Assembly (NCBI GenBank): GCA_940337035.1
Contig: CALNHX010005789.1
Location: 1 to 64,000, forward strand
Source: Agriotes lineatus
Taxonomy: Eukaryota > Arthropoda > Insecta > Coleoptera > Elateridae
Direction: 5' to 3'
DNA length: 64,000 nucleotides
Shown: positions 50,834 through 64,000 of the stretch, piece by piece
How the letters are laid out: every line of letters starts with the position of its first letter
Numbering within the stretch: the stretch's first letter is position 1
Program-made: the position numbers and the translations under genes
The notes under the pieces: model-generated
Told to the model about the DNA's origin: nothing
The model's input: the letters and a program-made list of their open reading frames with translations, nothing else
The model's database searches: none

Positions 50834-50864
50834 ACTGGGATGACGACTGTTTATGAACACCCGT
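50834..50864 (-). repeat. Right terminal inverted repeat of the MITE
   Basis: 31 bp, starting ACTGGGATG and ending GAACACCCGT, the perfect reverse complement of 50679-50709. Followed by the duplicated TA and intact satellite (GGTGCTTTGG). Confidence 0.93.
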
Positions 50865-52052
50865 TAGGTGCTTTGGAAGTGTTTTTAGTACATAAAGATA
50901 CCATAGAGTGCTGTAGACGTAGCCTGATCATGTAATGCTATGTATTCTCATCTCGTAATTACATATCCTTCTGATATAAATACCAGACATCTACGAATTG
51001 GTACAACTGTTTCCCAGTAGTTGTAAATTGTGCCTATTAACACACTTAAAAGCCGCATGCACTATGTAATTATTTCTTAGGAATAAATACAAATCTCTGG
51101 AAGTTAACATAACTTTTAGACGACATTCCTACAACATGTATATGGAACTATGAAGCACAAGTAGCTCCTAAAGAAGTGTTTTTAGTACATAAAGTTACCA
51201 CAGAGTGCAGTAGACGTTATTCTGAGCGTCTTATGCGATGTATTCTCTACACGTAATTACATATCGTTCTGATATAATTACCAGACATTTACGAATTGGC
51301 ACAAATGTTTCCCAGTAGTTGTAAATTGTGCCTATTAACTCTCTTAAGGGCCGCATGCAACATGTAATTATTTCTTAAAATAAATACAAATTTCTGGACG
51401 CTAAGATAACTTCTAGATGACATTCTAACATCAAATGTATGAATCTATGCAGCCCAACTAGGTGCTTTGGAAGTGTTTTTAGTACATAAAGATACCACAG
51501 AGTGCTGTAGACGTAGCCTGATCATGTAATGCTATGTATTCTCTTTTCGTAATTACATATCCTTCTGATATAAATACCAGACATCTACGAATTGGTACAA
51601 CTGTTTCCCAGTAGTTGTAAGTTGTGCCTATTAACACACTTAAAAGCCGCATGCACTATGTAATTATTTCTTAGGAATAAATACAAATCTCTGGAAGTTA
51701 ACATAACTTTTAGACGACATTCCTACAACATGTATATGGAACTATGAAGCACAAGTAGCTCCTCAAGAAGTGTTTTTAGTACATAAAGTTACCCCAGAGT
51801 GCAGTAGACGTTATTCTGAGCGTCTTATGCGATGTATTCTCTACACGTAATTACATATCGTTCTGATATAAATACCAGATATTTACGAATTGGCACAAAT
51901 GTTTCCCAGTAGTTGTAAATTGTGCCTATTAACTCTCTTAAGGGCCGCATGCAACATGTAATTATTCCTTAAAATAAATTCAAATTTCTGGACGCTAAGA
52001 TAACTTCTAGATGACATTCTAACATCAAATGTATGGATCTATGCATCCGAAC

Positions 52053-55000
52053 TAGGTGCTTTGGAAGTGTTTTTAGTACATAAAGATACCATAGAGTGCT
52101 GTAGACGTAGCCTGATCATGTAATGCTATGTATTCTCTTCTCGTAATTACATATCGTTCTGATATAAATACCAGACGTCTACGAATTGGTACAACTGTTT
52201 CCCAGTAGTTGTAAATTGTGCCTATTAACACACTTAAAAGCCGCATGCACTATGTAATTATTTCTTAGGAATAAATACAAATCTCTGGAAGTTAACATAA
52301 CTTTTAGACGACATTCCTACAACATGTATATGGAACTATGAAGCACAAGTAGCTCCTAAAGAAGTGTTTTTAGTACATAAAGTTACCACAGATTGCAGTA
52401 GACGTTATTCTGAGCGTCTTATGCGATGTATTCTCTACACGTAATTACATATCGTTCTGATATAAATACCAGACATCTACGAATTGGTACAACTGTTTCC
52501 CAGTAGTTGTAAATTGTGCCTATTAACACACTTAAAAGCCGCATGCACTATGTAATTATTTCTTAGGAATAAATACAAATCTCTGGAAGTTAACATAACT
52601 TTTAGACGACATTCCTACAACATGTATATGGAACTATGAAGCACAAGTAGCTCCTAAAGAAGTGTTTTTAGTACATAAAGTTACCCCAGAGTGCAGTAGA
52701 CGTTATTCTGAGCGTCTTATGCGATGTATTCTCTACACGTAATTACATATCGTTCTGATATAAATACCAGATATTTACGAATTGGCACAAATGTTTCCCA
52801 GTAGTTGTAAATTGTGCCTATTAACTCTCTTAAGGGCCGCATGCAACATGTAATTATTTCTTAAAATAAATACAAATTTCTGGACGCTAAGATAACTTCT
52901 AGATGACATTCTAACATCAAATGTATGGATCTATGCAGCCCAACTAGGTGCTTTGAAAGTGTTTTTAGTACATAAAGATACCATAGAGTGCTGTAGACGT
53001 AGCCTGATCATGTAATGCTATGTATTCTCTTCTCGTAATTACATATCGTTCTGATATAAATACCAGACATCTACGAAATGGTACAACTGTTTCCCAGTAG
53101 TTGTAAATTGTGCCTATTAACACACTTAAAAGCCGCATGCACTATGTAATTATTTCTTAGGAATAAATACAAAACTCTGGAAGTTAACATAACTTTTAGA
53201 CGACATTCCTACAACATGTATATGGAACTATGAAGCACAAGTAGCTCCTAAAAAAGTGTTTTTAGTACATAAAGTTACCACAGATTGCAGTAGACGTTAT
53301 TCTGAGCGTCTTATGCGATGTATTCTCTACACGTAATTACATATCGTTCTGATATAAATACCAGACATCTACGAATTGGTACAACTGTTTCCCAGTAGTT
53401 GTAAATTGTGCCTATTAACACACTTAGAAGCCGCATGCACTATGTAATTATTTCTTAGGAATAAATACAAATCTCTGGAAGTTAACATAACTTTTAGACG
53501 ACATTCCTACAACATGTATATGGAACTATGAAGCACAAGTAGCTCCTAAAGAAGTGTTTTTAGTACATAAAGTTACCCCAGAGTGCAGTAGACGTTATTC
53601 TGAGCGTCTTATGCGATGTATTCTCTACACGTAATTACATATCGTTCTGATATAAATACCAGATATTTACGAATTGGCACAAATGTTTCCCAGTAGTTGT
53701 AAATTGTGCCTATTAACTCTCTTAAGGGCCGCATGCAACATGTAATTATTTCTTAAAATAAATTCAAATTTCTGGACGCTAAGATAACTTCTAGATGACA
53801 TTCTAACATCAAATGTATGGATCTATGCAGCCCAACTAGGTGCTTTGGAAGTGTTTTTAGTACATAAAGATACCATAGAGTGCTGTAGACGTAGCCTGAT
53901 CATGTAATGCTATGTATTCTCTTCTCGTAATTACATATCGTTCTGATATAAATACCAGACGTCTACGAATTGGTACAACTGTTTCCCAGTAGTTGTAAAT
54001 TGTGCCTATTAACACACTTAAAAGCCGCATGCACTATGTAATTATTTCTTAGGAATAAATACAAATCTCTGGAAGTTAACATAACTTTTAGACGACATTC
54101 CTACAACATGTATATGGAACTATGAAGCACAAGTAGCTCCTAAAGAAGTGTTTTTAGTACATAAAGTTACCACAGATTGCAGTAGACGTTATTCTGAGCG
54201 TCTTATGCGATGTATTCTCTACACGTAATTACATATCGTTCTGATATAAATACCAGACGTCTACGAATTGGTACAACTGTTTCCCAGTAGTTGTAAATTG
54301 TGCCTATTAACACACTTAAAAGCCGCATGCACTATGTAATTATTTCTTAGGAATAAATACAAATCTCTGGAAGCTAACATAACTTTTAGACGACATTCCT
54401 ACAACATGTATATGGAACTATGAAGCACAAGTAGCTCCTAAAGAAGTGTTTTAGTACATAAAGTTACCACAGAGTGCAGTAGACGTTATTCTGAGCGTCT
54501 TATGCGATGTATTCTCTACGCGTAATTACATATCGTTCTGATATAAATACCAGATATTTACGAATTGGGACAAATGTTTACCAGTAGTTGTAAATTGTGC
54601 CTATTAACTCTCTTAAGGGCCGCATGCAACATGTAATTATTTCTTAAAATAAATACAAATTTCTGGACGCTAAGATAACTTCTAGATGACATTCTAACAT
54701 CAAATGTATAGATCTATGCAGCCCAACTAGGTCCTTTGGAAGTGTTTTTAATACATAAAGTTACCATAGAGTGCTGTAGACATAGCCTGAGCATGTAATG
54801 CTATGTATTCTCTTCTCGTAATTACATATCGTTCTGATATAAATACCAGACATCTACGAATTGGTACAACCGTTTCCCAGTAGTTGTAAATTGTGCCTAT
54901 TAACACACTTAAAAGCCGCATGCACTATGTAATATTTCTTAGGAATAAATACAAATCTCTGGAAGTTAACATAACTTTTAGACGACATTCCTACAACATG

Positions 55001-57994
55001 TATATGGAACTATGAAGCACAAGTAGCTCCTAAAGAAGTGTTTTTAGTACATAAAGTTACCCCAGAGTGCAGTAGACGTTATTCTGAGCGTCTTATGCGA
55101 TGTATTCTCTACACGTAATTACATATCGTTCTGATATAAATACCAGATATTTACGAATTGGCACAAATGTTTCCCAGTAGTTGTAAATTGTGCCTATTAA
55201 CTCTCTTAAGGGCCGCATGCAACATGTAATTATTTCTTAAAATAAATACAAATTTCTGGACGCTAAGATAACATCTAGATGACATTCTAACATCAAATGT
55301 ATGGATCTATGCAGCCCAACTAGGTGCTTTGGAAGTGTTTTTAGTACATAAAGATACCATAGCTTGCTGCAGACGTAGCCTGATCATGTAATGCTATGTA
55401 TTCTTTTCTCGTAATTACATATCGTTCTGATATAAATACCAGACGTCTACGAATTGGTACAACTGTTTCCCAGTAGTTGTAAATTGTGCCTATTAACACA
55501 CTTAAAAGCCGCATGCACTATGTAATTATTTCTTAGGAATAAATACAAATCTCTGGAAGTTAACATAACTTTTAGACGACATTCCTACAACATGTATATG
55601 GAACTATGAAGCACAAGTAGCTCCTAAAGAAGTGTTTTTAGTACATAAAGTTACCACAGATTGCAGTAGACGTTATTCTGAGCGTCTTATGCGATGTATT
55701 CTCTACACGTAATTACATATCGTTCTGATATAAATACCAGACATCTACGAATTGGTACAACTGTTTCCCAGTAGTTGTAAATTGTGCCTATTAACACACT
55801 TAAAAGCCGCATGCACTATGTAATTATTTCTTAGGAATAAATACAAATCTCTGGAAGTTAACATAACTTTTAGACGACATTCCTACAACATGTATATGGA
55901 ACTATGAAGCACAGGTAGCTCCTAAAGAAGTGTTTTTAGTACATAAAGTTACCCCAGAGTGCAGTAGACGTTATTCTGAGCGTCTTATGCCATGTATTCT
56001 CTACACGTAATTACATATCGTTCTGATATAAATACCAGATATTTACGAATTGGCACAAATGTTTCCCAGTAGTTGTAAATTGTGCCTATTAACTCTCTTA
56101 AGGGCCGCATGCAACATGTAAATATTTCTTAAAATAAATACAAATTTCTGGACGCTAAGATAACTTCTAGATGACATTCTAACATCAAATGTATGGATCT
56201 ATGCAGCCCAACTAGGTGCTTTGGAAGTGTTTTTAGTACATAAAGATTCCATAGAGTGCTGTAGACGTAGCCTGATCATGTAATGCTATGTATTCTCTTC
56301 TCGTAATTACATATCGTTCTGATATAAATACCAGACATCTACGAAATGGTACAACTGTTTCCCAGTAGTTGTAAATTGTGCCTATTAACACACTTAAAAG
56401 CCGCATGCACTATGTAATTATTTCTTAGGAATAAATACAAATCTCTGGAAGTTAACATAACTTTTAGACGACATTCCTACAACATGTATATGGAACTATG
56501 AAGCACAAGTAGCTCCTAAAAAAGCGTTTTTAGTACATAAAGTTACCACAGATTGCAGTAGACGTTATTCTGAGCGTCTTATGCGATGTATTCTCTACAC
56601 GTAATTACATATCGTTCTGATATAAATACCAGACATCTACGAATTGGTACAACTGTTTCCCAGTAGTTGTAAATTGTGCCTATTAACACACTTAGAAGCC
56701 GCATGCACTATGTAATTATTTCTTAGGAATAAATACAAATCTCTGGAAGTTAACATAACTTTTAGACGACATTCCTACAACATGTATATGGAACTATGAA
56801 GCACAAGTAGCTCCTAAAGAAGTGTTTTTAGTACATAAAGTTACCCCAGAGTGCAGTAGACGTTATTCTGAGCGTCTTATGCGATGTATTCTCTACACGT
56901 AATTACATATCGTTCTGATATAAATACCAGATATTTACGAATTGACACAAATGTTTCCCAGTAGTTGTAAATTGTGCCTATTAACTCTCTTAAGGGCCGC
57001 ATGCAACATGTAATTATTTCTTAAAATAAATTCAAATTTCTGGACGCTAAGATAACTTCTAGATGACATTCTAACATCAAATGTATGGATCTATGCAGCC
57101 AACTAGGTGCTTTGGAAGTGTTTTTAGTACATAAAGATACCATAGAGTGCTGTAGACGTAGCCTGATCATGTAATGCTATGTATTCTCTTCTCGTAATTA
57201 CATATCGTTCTGATATAAATACCAGACGTTTACGAATTGGTACAACTGTTTCCCAGTAGTTGTAAATTGTGCCTATTAACACACTTAAAAGCCGCATGCA
57301 CTATGTAATTATTTCTTAGGAATAAATACAAATCTCTGGAAGTTAACATAACTTTTAGACGACATTCCTACAACATGTATATGGAACTATGAAGCACAAG
57401 TAGCTCCTAAAGAAGTGTTTTTAGTACATAAAGTTACCACAGATTGCAGTAGACGTTATTCTGAGCGTCTTATGCGATGTATTCTCTACACGTAATTACA
57501 TATCGTTCTGATATAAATACCAGACGTCTACGAATTGGTACAACTGTTTCCCAGTAGTTGTAAATTGTGCCTATTAACACACTTAAAAGCCGCATGCACT
57601 ATGTAATTATTTCTTAGGAATAAATACAAATCTCTGGAAGTTAACATAACTTTTAGACGACATTCCTACAACATGTATATGGAACTATGAAGCACAAGTA
57701 GCTCCTAAAGAAGTGTTTTAGTACATAAAGTTACCACAGAGTGCAGTAGACGTTATTCTGAGCGTCTTATGCGATGTATTCTCTACGCGTAATTACATAT
57801 CGTTCTGATATAAATACCAGATATTTACGAATTGGCACAAATGTTTACCAGTAGTTGTAAATTGTGCCTATTAACTCTCTTAAGGGCCGCATGCAACATG
57901 TAATTATTTCTTAAAATAAATTCAAATTTCTGGACGCTAAGATAACTTCTAGATGACATTCTAACATCAAATGTATGGATCTATGCAGCCCAAC
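52053..57994. repeat. Eleven-monomer higher-order unit (3268 bp) and its partial second copy
   Basis: The order trimer (CAGACGTCTACG), trimer (GAAATGGTACAAC with CACTTAGAAGCC), trimer (GAAGTGTTTTAGTAC with CTACGCGTAATTAC) and dimer (TAGGTCCTTTGG) at 52053-55320 recurs from 55321. Matching trimers are 3268, 3268 and 3267 bp apart. The second copy stops after the third trimer at 57994, where a mosaic monomer follows instead of the C-type dimer. Confidence 0.85.
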
Positions 57995-58903
57995 TAGGTG
58001 CTTTGGAAGTGTTTTTAGTACATAAAGATACCATAGAGTGCTGTAGACGTAGCCTGATCATGTAATGCTATGTATTCTCTTCTCGTAATTACATATCGTT
58101 CTGATATAAATACCAGATATTTACGAATTGGCACCAATGTTTCCCAGTAGTTGTAAATTGAGCCTATTAACTCCCTTAATGGCTGCATGCAACATGTAAT
58201 TATTTCTTAGGGATAAATACAAATCTCTGGAAGTTAACATAACTTTTAGACGACATTCCTACAACATGTATATGGAGCTATGAAGCACAAGTAGCTCCTA
58301 AAGAAGTGTTTTTAGTACATAAAGTTACCACAGAGAGCAGTAGACGTTATTCTGAGCGTCTTATGCGATGTATTCTCTACACGTAATTACATATCGTTCT
58401 GATATAAATACCAGACATCTACGAATTGGTACAACTGTTTCCCAGTAGTTGTAAATTGTGCCTATTAACACACTTAAAAGCCGCATGCACTATGTAATTA
58501 TTTCTTAGGAATAAATACAAATCTCTGGAAGTTAACATAACTTTTAGACGACATTCCTACAACATGTATATGGAACTATGAAGCACAAGTAGCTCTTAAC
58601 GAAGTGTTTTTAGTACATAAAGTTACCACAGAGTGCAGTAGACGTTATTCTGAGCGTCTTATGCGATGTATTCTCTACACGTAATTACATATCGTTCTGA
58701 TATAAATACCAGACATCTACGAATTGGTACAACTGTTTCCCAGTAGTTGTAAATTGTGCGTATTAACACACTTAAAAGCCGCATGCACTATGTAATTATT
58801 TCTTAGGAATAAATACAAATCTCTGGAAGTTAACATAACTTTTAGACGACATTCCTACAACATGTATATGGAACTATGAAGCACAAGTAGCTCCTAAAGA
58901 AGT

Positions 58904-58919
58904 GTTTTTAGGTTTTTAG
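58904..58919. repeat. 8-bp tandem microduplication inside a satellite monomer
   Basis: GTTTTTAG occurs twice in a row where every other monomer has it once before TACATAAAG. It is a private mutation of this copy, probably from replication slippage. Confidence 0.8.
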
Positions 58920-59192
58920 TACATAAAGTTACCACAGAGTGCAGTAGACGTTATTCTGAGCGTCTTATGCGATGTATTCTCTACACGTAATTACATATCG
59001 TTCTGATATAAATACCAGATATTTACGAATTGGCACAAATGTTTCCCAGTAGTTGTAAATTGTGCCTATTAACTCTCTTAAGGGCCGCATGCAACATGTA
59101 ATTATTTCTTAAAATAAATACAAATTTCTGGACGCTAAGATAACTTCTAGATGACATTCTAACATCAAATGTATGGATCTATGCAGCCCAAC

Positions 59193-62100
59193 TAGGTCCT
59201 TTGGAAGTGTTTTTAGTACATAAAGTTACCATAGAGTGCTGTAGACGTAGCCTGAGGATGTAATGCTATGTATTCTCTTTTCGTAATTACATATCGTTCT
59301 GATATAAATACCAGACATCTACGAATTGGTACAACTGTTTCCCAGTAGTTGTAAATTGAGCCTATTAACTCTCTTAAGGGCCGCATGCAACATGTAATTA
59401 TTTCTTAAGAATAAATACAAATTTCTGGACGCTAAGATAACTTCTAGATGACATTCTAACATCAAATGTATGGATCTATGCAGCCCAACTAGGTGCTTTG
59501 GAAGTGTTTTTAGTACATAAAGATACCATAGAGTGCTGTAGACGTAGCCTGATCATGTAATGCGATGTATTCTCTACTTGTAATTACATATCGTTCTGAT
59601 ATAAATACCAGACATCTACGAATTGGTACAACTGTTTCCCAGTAGTTGTAAATTGTGCCTATTAACACACTTAAAAGCCGCATGCACTATGTAATTATTT
59701 CTTAGGAATAAATACAAATTTCTGGAAGTTAACATAACTTTTAGACGACATTCCTACAACATGTATATGGAACTCTGAAGCACAAGTAGCTCCTAAAGAA
59801 GTGTTTTTAGTACATAAAGTTACCCCAGAGTGCAGTAGACGTTATTCTGAGCGTCTTATGCGATGTATTCTCTACACGTAATTACATATCGTTCTGATAT
59901 AAATACCAGATATTTACGAATTGGCACAAATGTTTCCCAGTAGTTGTAAATTGTGCCTATTAACTTTCTTAAGGGCCGCATGCAACATGTAATTATTTCT
60001 TAAAATAAATACAAATTTCTGGACGCTAAGATAACTTCTAGATGACATTCTAACATAAAATGTATGGATCTATGCAGCCCAACTAGGTGCTTTGGAATTG
60101 TTTTTAGTACATAAAGATACCATAGAATGCTGTAGACGTAGCCTGATCATGTAATGCTATGTATTCTCTTCTCGTAATTACATATCGTTCTGATATAAAT
60201 ACCAGACATCTACGAATTGGTACAACTGTTTCCCAGTAGTTGTAAATTGTGCCTATTAACACACTTAAAAGCCGCATGCACTATGTAATTATTTCTTAGG
60301 AATAAATACAAATCTCTGGAAGTTAACATAACTTTTAGACGACATTCCTACAACATGTATATGGAACTATGAAGCACAAGTAGCTCCTAAAGAAGTGTTT
60401 TTAGTACATAAAGTTACCCCAGAGTGCAGTAGACGTTATTCTGAGCGTCTTATGCGATGTATTCTCTACACGTAATTACATATCGTTCTGATATAAATAC
60501 CAGATATTTACGAATTGGCACAAATGTTTCCCAGTAGTTGTAAATTGTGCCTATTAACTCTCTTAAGGGCCGCATGCAACATGTAATTATTTCTTAAAAT
60601 AAATACAAATTTCTGGACGCTAAGATAACTTCTAGATGACATTCGAACATCAAATGTATGGATCTATGCAGCCCAACTAGGTCCTTTGGAAGTGTTTTTA
60701 ATACATAAAGTTACCATAGAGTGCTGTAGACGTAGCCTGAGGATGTAATGCTATGTATTCTCTTCTCGTAATTACATATCGTTCTGATATAAATACCAGA
60801 CATCTACGAATTGGTACAACTGTTTCCCAGTAGTTGTAAATTGAGCCTATTAACTCTCTTAAGGGCCGCATGCAACATGTAATTATTTCTTAAAAATAAA
60901 TACAAATTTCTGGACGCTAAGATAACTTCTAGATGACATTCTAACATCAAATGTATGGATCTATGCAGCCCAACTAGGTCTTTTGGAAGTATTTTTAGTA
61001 CATAAAGTTACCATAGAGGGCTGTAGACGTAGCCTGAGCATGTAATGGTATGTATTGTCTTCTCGTAATTACATATCGTTCTGATATAAATACCAGACAT
61101 CTACGAATTGGTACAACTGTTTCCCAGTAGTTGTAAATTGAGCCTATTAACTCTCTTAAGGGCCGCATGCAACATGTAATTATTTCTTAAGAATAAATAC
61201 AAATTTCTGGACGCTAAGATAACTTCTAGATGACATTCTAACATCAAATGTATGGATCTATGCAGCCCAACTAGGTGCTTTGGAAGTGTTTTTAGTACAT
61301 AAAGTTACCATAGAGTGCTGTAGACGTAGCCTAAGGATGTAATGCTATGTATTCTCTTCTCGTAATTACATATCGTTCTGATATAAATACCAGACATCTA
61401 CGAATTGGTACAACTGTTTCCCAGTAGTTGTAAATTGTGCCTATTAACTCTCTTAAGGGCCGCATGCAACATGTAATTATTTCTTAAAATAAATACAAAT
61501 TTCTGGACGCTAAGATAACTTCTAGATGACATTCTAACATCAAATGTATGGATCTATGCAGCCCAACTAGGTCCTTTGGAAGTGTTTTTAGTACATAAAC
61601 TTACCATAGAGTGCTGTAGACGTAGCCTGAGGATGTAATGCTATGTATTCTCTTCTCGTAATTACATATCGTTCTGATATAAATACCAGACATCTACGAA
61701 TTGGTACAACTGTTTCCCAGTAGTTGTAAATTGAGCCTATTAACTCTCTTAAGGGCCGCATGCAACATGTAATTATTTCTTAAGAATAAATACAAATTTC
61801 TGGACGCTAAATAACTTCTAGATGACATTCTAACATCAAATGTATGGATCTATGCAGCCCAACTAGCAGCTTTGGAAGTGTTTTTAGTACATAAAGTTAC
61901 CTTAGAGTGCTGTAGACGTAGCCTGAGGATGTAATGCTATGTATTCTCTTCTCGTAATTACATATCGTTCTGATATAAATACCAGATATTTACGAATTGG
62001 CACAAATGTTTCCCAGTAGTTGTAAATTGTGCCTATTAACTCTCTTAAGGGCCGCATGCAACATGTAATTATTTCTTAAAATAAATACAAATTTCTGGAC

Positions 62101-64000
62101 GCTAAGATAACTTCTAGATGACATTCTAACATCAAATGTATGGATCTATGCAGCCCAACTAGGTCCTTTGGAAGTGTTTTTAGTACATAAAGTTACCATA
62201 GAGTGCTGTAGACGTAGCCTGAGGATGTAATGCTATGTATTCTCTTCTCGTAATTACATATCGTTCTGATATAAATACCAGACATCTACGAATTGGTACA
62301 ACTGTTTCCCAGTAGTTGTAAATTGAGCCTATTAACTCTCTTAAGGGCCGCATGCAACATGTAATTATTTCTTAAGAATAAATACAAATTTCTGGACGCT
62401 AAGATAACTTCTAGATGACATTCTAACATCAAATGTATGGATCTATGCAGCCCAACTAGGTCCTTTGGAAGTGTTTTTAGTACATAAAGTTACAATAGAG
62501 GGCTGTAGACGTAGCCTGAGCATGTAATGCTATGTATTCTCTTCTCGTAATTACATATCGTTCTGATATAAATACCAGACATCTACGAATTGGTACAACT
62601 GTTTCCCAGTAGTTGTAAATTGAGCCTATTAACTCTCTTAAAGGCCGCATGCAACATGTAATTATTTCTTAAGAATAAATACAAATTTCTGGACGCTAAG
62701 ATAACTTCTAGATGACATTCTAACATCAAATGTATGGATCTATGCAGCCCAACTAGGTGCTTTGGAAGTGTTTTTAGTACATAAAGTTACCATAGAGTGC
62801 TGTAGACGTAGCCTGAGGATGTAATGCTATGTATTCTCTTCTCGTAATTACATATCGTTCTGATATAAATACCAGATATTTACGAATTGGCACAAATGTT
62901 TCCCAGTAGTTGTAAATTGTGCCTATTAACTCTCTTAAGGGCCGCATGCAACATGTAATTATTTCTTAAAATAAATACAAATTTCTGGACGCTAAGATAA
63001 CTTCTAGATGACATTCTAACATCAAATGTATGGATCTATGCAGCCCAACTAGGTCCTTTGGAAGTGTTTTTAGTACATAAAGTTACCATAGAGTGCTGTA
63101 GACGTAGCCTGAGGATGTAATGCTATGTATTCTCTTCTCGTAATTACATATCGTTCTGATATAAATACCAGACATCTACGAATTGGTACAACTGTTTCCC
63201 AGTAGTTGTAAATTGAGCCTATTAACTCTCTTAAGGGCCGCATGCAACATGTAATTATTTCTTAAGAATAAATACAAATTTCTGGACGCTAAGATAACTT
63301 CTAGATGACATTCTAACATCAAATGTATGGATCTATGCAGCCCAACTAGGTGCTTTGGAAGTGTTTTTAGTACATAAAGTTACCATAGAGTGCTGTAGAC
63401 GTAGCCTGAGGATGTAATGCTATGTATTCTCTTTTCGTAATTACATATCGTTCTGATATAAATACCAGATATTTACGAATTGGCACAAATGTTTCCCAGT
63501 AGTTGTAAATTGTGCCTATTAACTCTCTTAAGGGCCGCATGCAACATGTAATTATTTCTTAAAATAAATACAAATTTCTGGACGCTAAGATAACTTCTAG
63601 ATGACATTCTAACATCAAATGTATGGATCTATGCAGCCCAACTAGGTGCTTTGGAAGTGTTTTTAGTACATTAAGTTACCATAGAGTGCTGTAGACGTAG
63701 CCTGAGGATGTAATGCTATGTATTCTCTTCTCGTAATTACATATCGTTCTGATATAAATACCAGACATCTACGAATTGGTACAACTGTTTCCCAGTAGTT
63801 GTAAATTGAGCCTATTAACTCTCTTAAGGGCCGCATGCAACATGTAATTATTTCTTAAGAATAAATACAAATTTCTGGACGCTAAGATAACTTCTAGATG
63901 ACATTCTAACATCAAATGTATGGATCTATGCAGCCCAACTAGGTCCTTTGGAAGTGTTTTTAGTATATAAAGTTATTATAGAGTGCTGTAACGTAGCCTG
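59193..64000. repeat. Satellite zone IV: C monomers and C/B hybrids at 296-297 bp spacing
   Basis: From 60678 the unit starts fall every 296-297 bp: 60975, 61272, 61568, 61864, 62160, 62457, 62754, 63050, 63347, 63643 and 63940, the last cut by the window edge. Full C copies here read GTTACCATAGAG, GCCTGAG(G/C)ATG, AATTGAGCC and TTAAGAATAAATAC. They alternate, not strictly, with hybrids that have the C front but B-like CCAGATATTTACG, AATTGTGCC and TTAAAATAAATAC. Two AB dimers remain at 59490-60677. No gene is present. Confidence 0.88.

Larger units (their letters stand above)
50679..50864. mobile_element. MITE of 186 bp with 31-bp perfect terminal inverted repeats (Tc1/mariner-like)
   Basis: The ends are exact reverse complements for 31 bp: 50679-50709 begins ACGGGTGTTCATAAACAG, and 50834-50864 is its mirror. 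The flanking satellite dinucleotide TA is present on both sides (50677-50678 and 50865-50866), while uninterrupted satellite copies read AACTAGGTG with one TA. A TA duplication fits the IS630/Tc1/mariner superfamily. The 124-bp interior is AT-rich and noncoding, so the element would depend on a transposase encoded elsewhere. The perfect ends suggest recent movement. No other copy is in the window. The family name is unknown to me. Confidence 0.92.
50865..59192. repeat. Satellite zone III: mainly trimers of about 891 bp (A, B/A, B)
   Basis: Starts at 52053, 52945, 53837, 54728, 55321, 56213, 57104 and 57995 give spacings of 892, 892, 891, 593, 892, 891 and 891 bp. In each trimer the middle monomer begins as B with the marker CACAGATTGCAG, and turns into A near CCAGAC(A/G)TCTACG. 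The third monomer is a full B, often with GTTACCCCAG. The stretch from 50865 to 52052 is two ordinary dimers. No gene is visible. Confidence 0.9.

Noticed and set aside
50700..50840. Weak likeness between the inner flanks of the MITE ends (CCCAGTTGCTTTGA and, reversed, CCCAGTAGGTGTTTAC) and the satellite boundary CCCAACTAGGTGCTTTGG
   Set aside because: Short, gapped and AT-rich. It does not extend, so coincidence is more likely than captured satellite sequence.
1..64000. A CENP-B box in the monomers
   Set aside because: No site with the TTCG...CGGG core was seen in A, B or C. The only CGGG-containing string I noted outside the LINE is in the MITE end, and it lacks the rest of the motif.

Overview
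The window is eukaryotic heterochromatin, most likely from an arthropod and probably an insect. About 58 kb of the 64 kb is one tandem satellite array with a basic unit of about 297 bp. The unit is AT-rich: a hand count of the first 120 bases gives about one third G+C. The array fills the window from edge to edge, so no unique flanking DNA is seen. It is interrupted twice. An apparently intact non-LTR retrotransposon of the I/Nimb type lies at 37026-42570, and a 186-bp MITE with perfect inverted repeats and a TA target duplication lies at 50679-50864. The insect guess rests on the similarity of the retrotransposon proteins to I/Nimb-type elements as I know them. The satellite itself I do not recognise.

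Layout. Zone I (1-33539): regular head-to-tail dimers of two diverged monomers, A and B (about 594 bp per AB pair), with five places where an extra hybrid B/A monomer makes a trimer. Dimers are grouped into larger units, including a tetramer block at 3561-9499 and a decamer-scale duplication with an offset of 2970 bp at 27621-32840. Zone II (33540-50676): A and B mixed with a third monomer type, C, in irregular mosaics; the retrotransposon sits here. Zone III (50865-59192): mostly trimers of about 891 bp (A, B/A, B), which form an 11-monomer unit of about 3268 bp. Zone IV (59193-64000): mostly C monomers and C/B hybrids at a 296-297 bp spacing. Local homogenisation, register-shifted exchange between A and B, and later transposon insertion account for most of the structure.

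Genes. The only credible coding sequences are the two retrotransposon ORFs. ORF1 is a nucleic-acid-binding protein with one CCHC knuckle. ORF2 carries apurinic-type endonuclease, reverse transcriptase and RNase H domains plus a C-terminal Cys/His motif. Both are open, the target-site duplication is perfect, and the tail is a short AAAT repeat, so the insertion is young. A satellite copy without the insertion lies next to it at 35620-36807, which places the insertion after that tetramer was duplicated.

No tRNA, rRNA, CRISPR array or ordinary host gene was found. Unit boundaries were counted by eye and may be off by a base or two.
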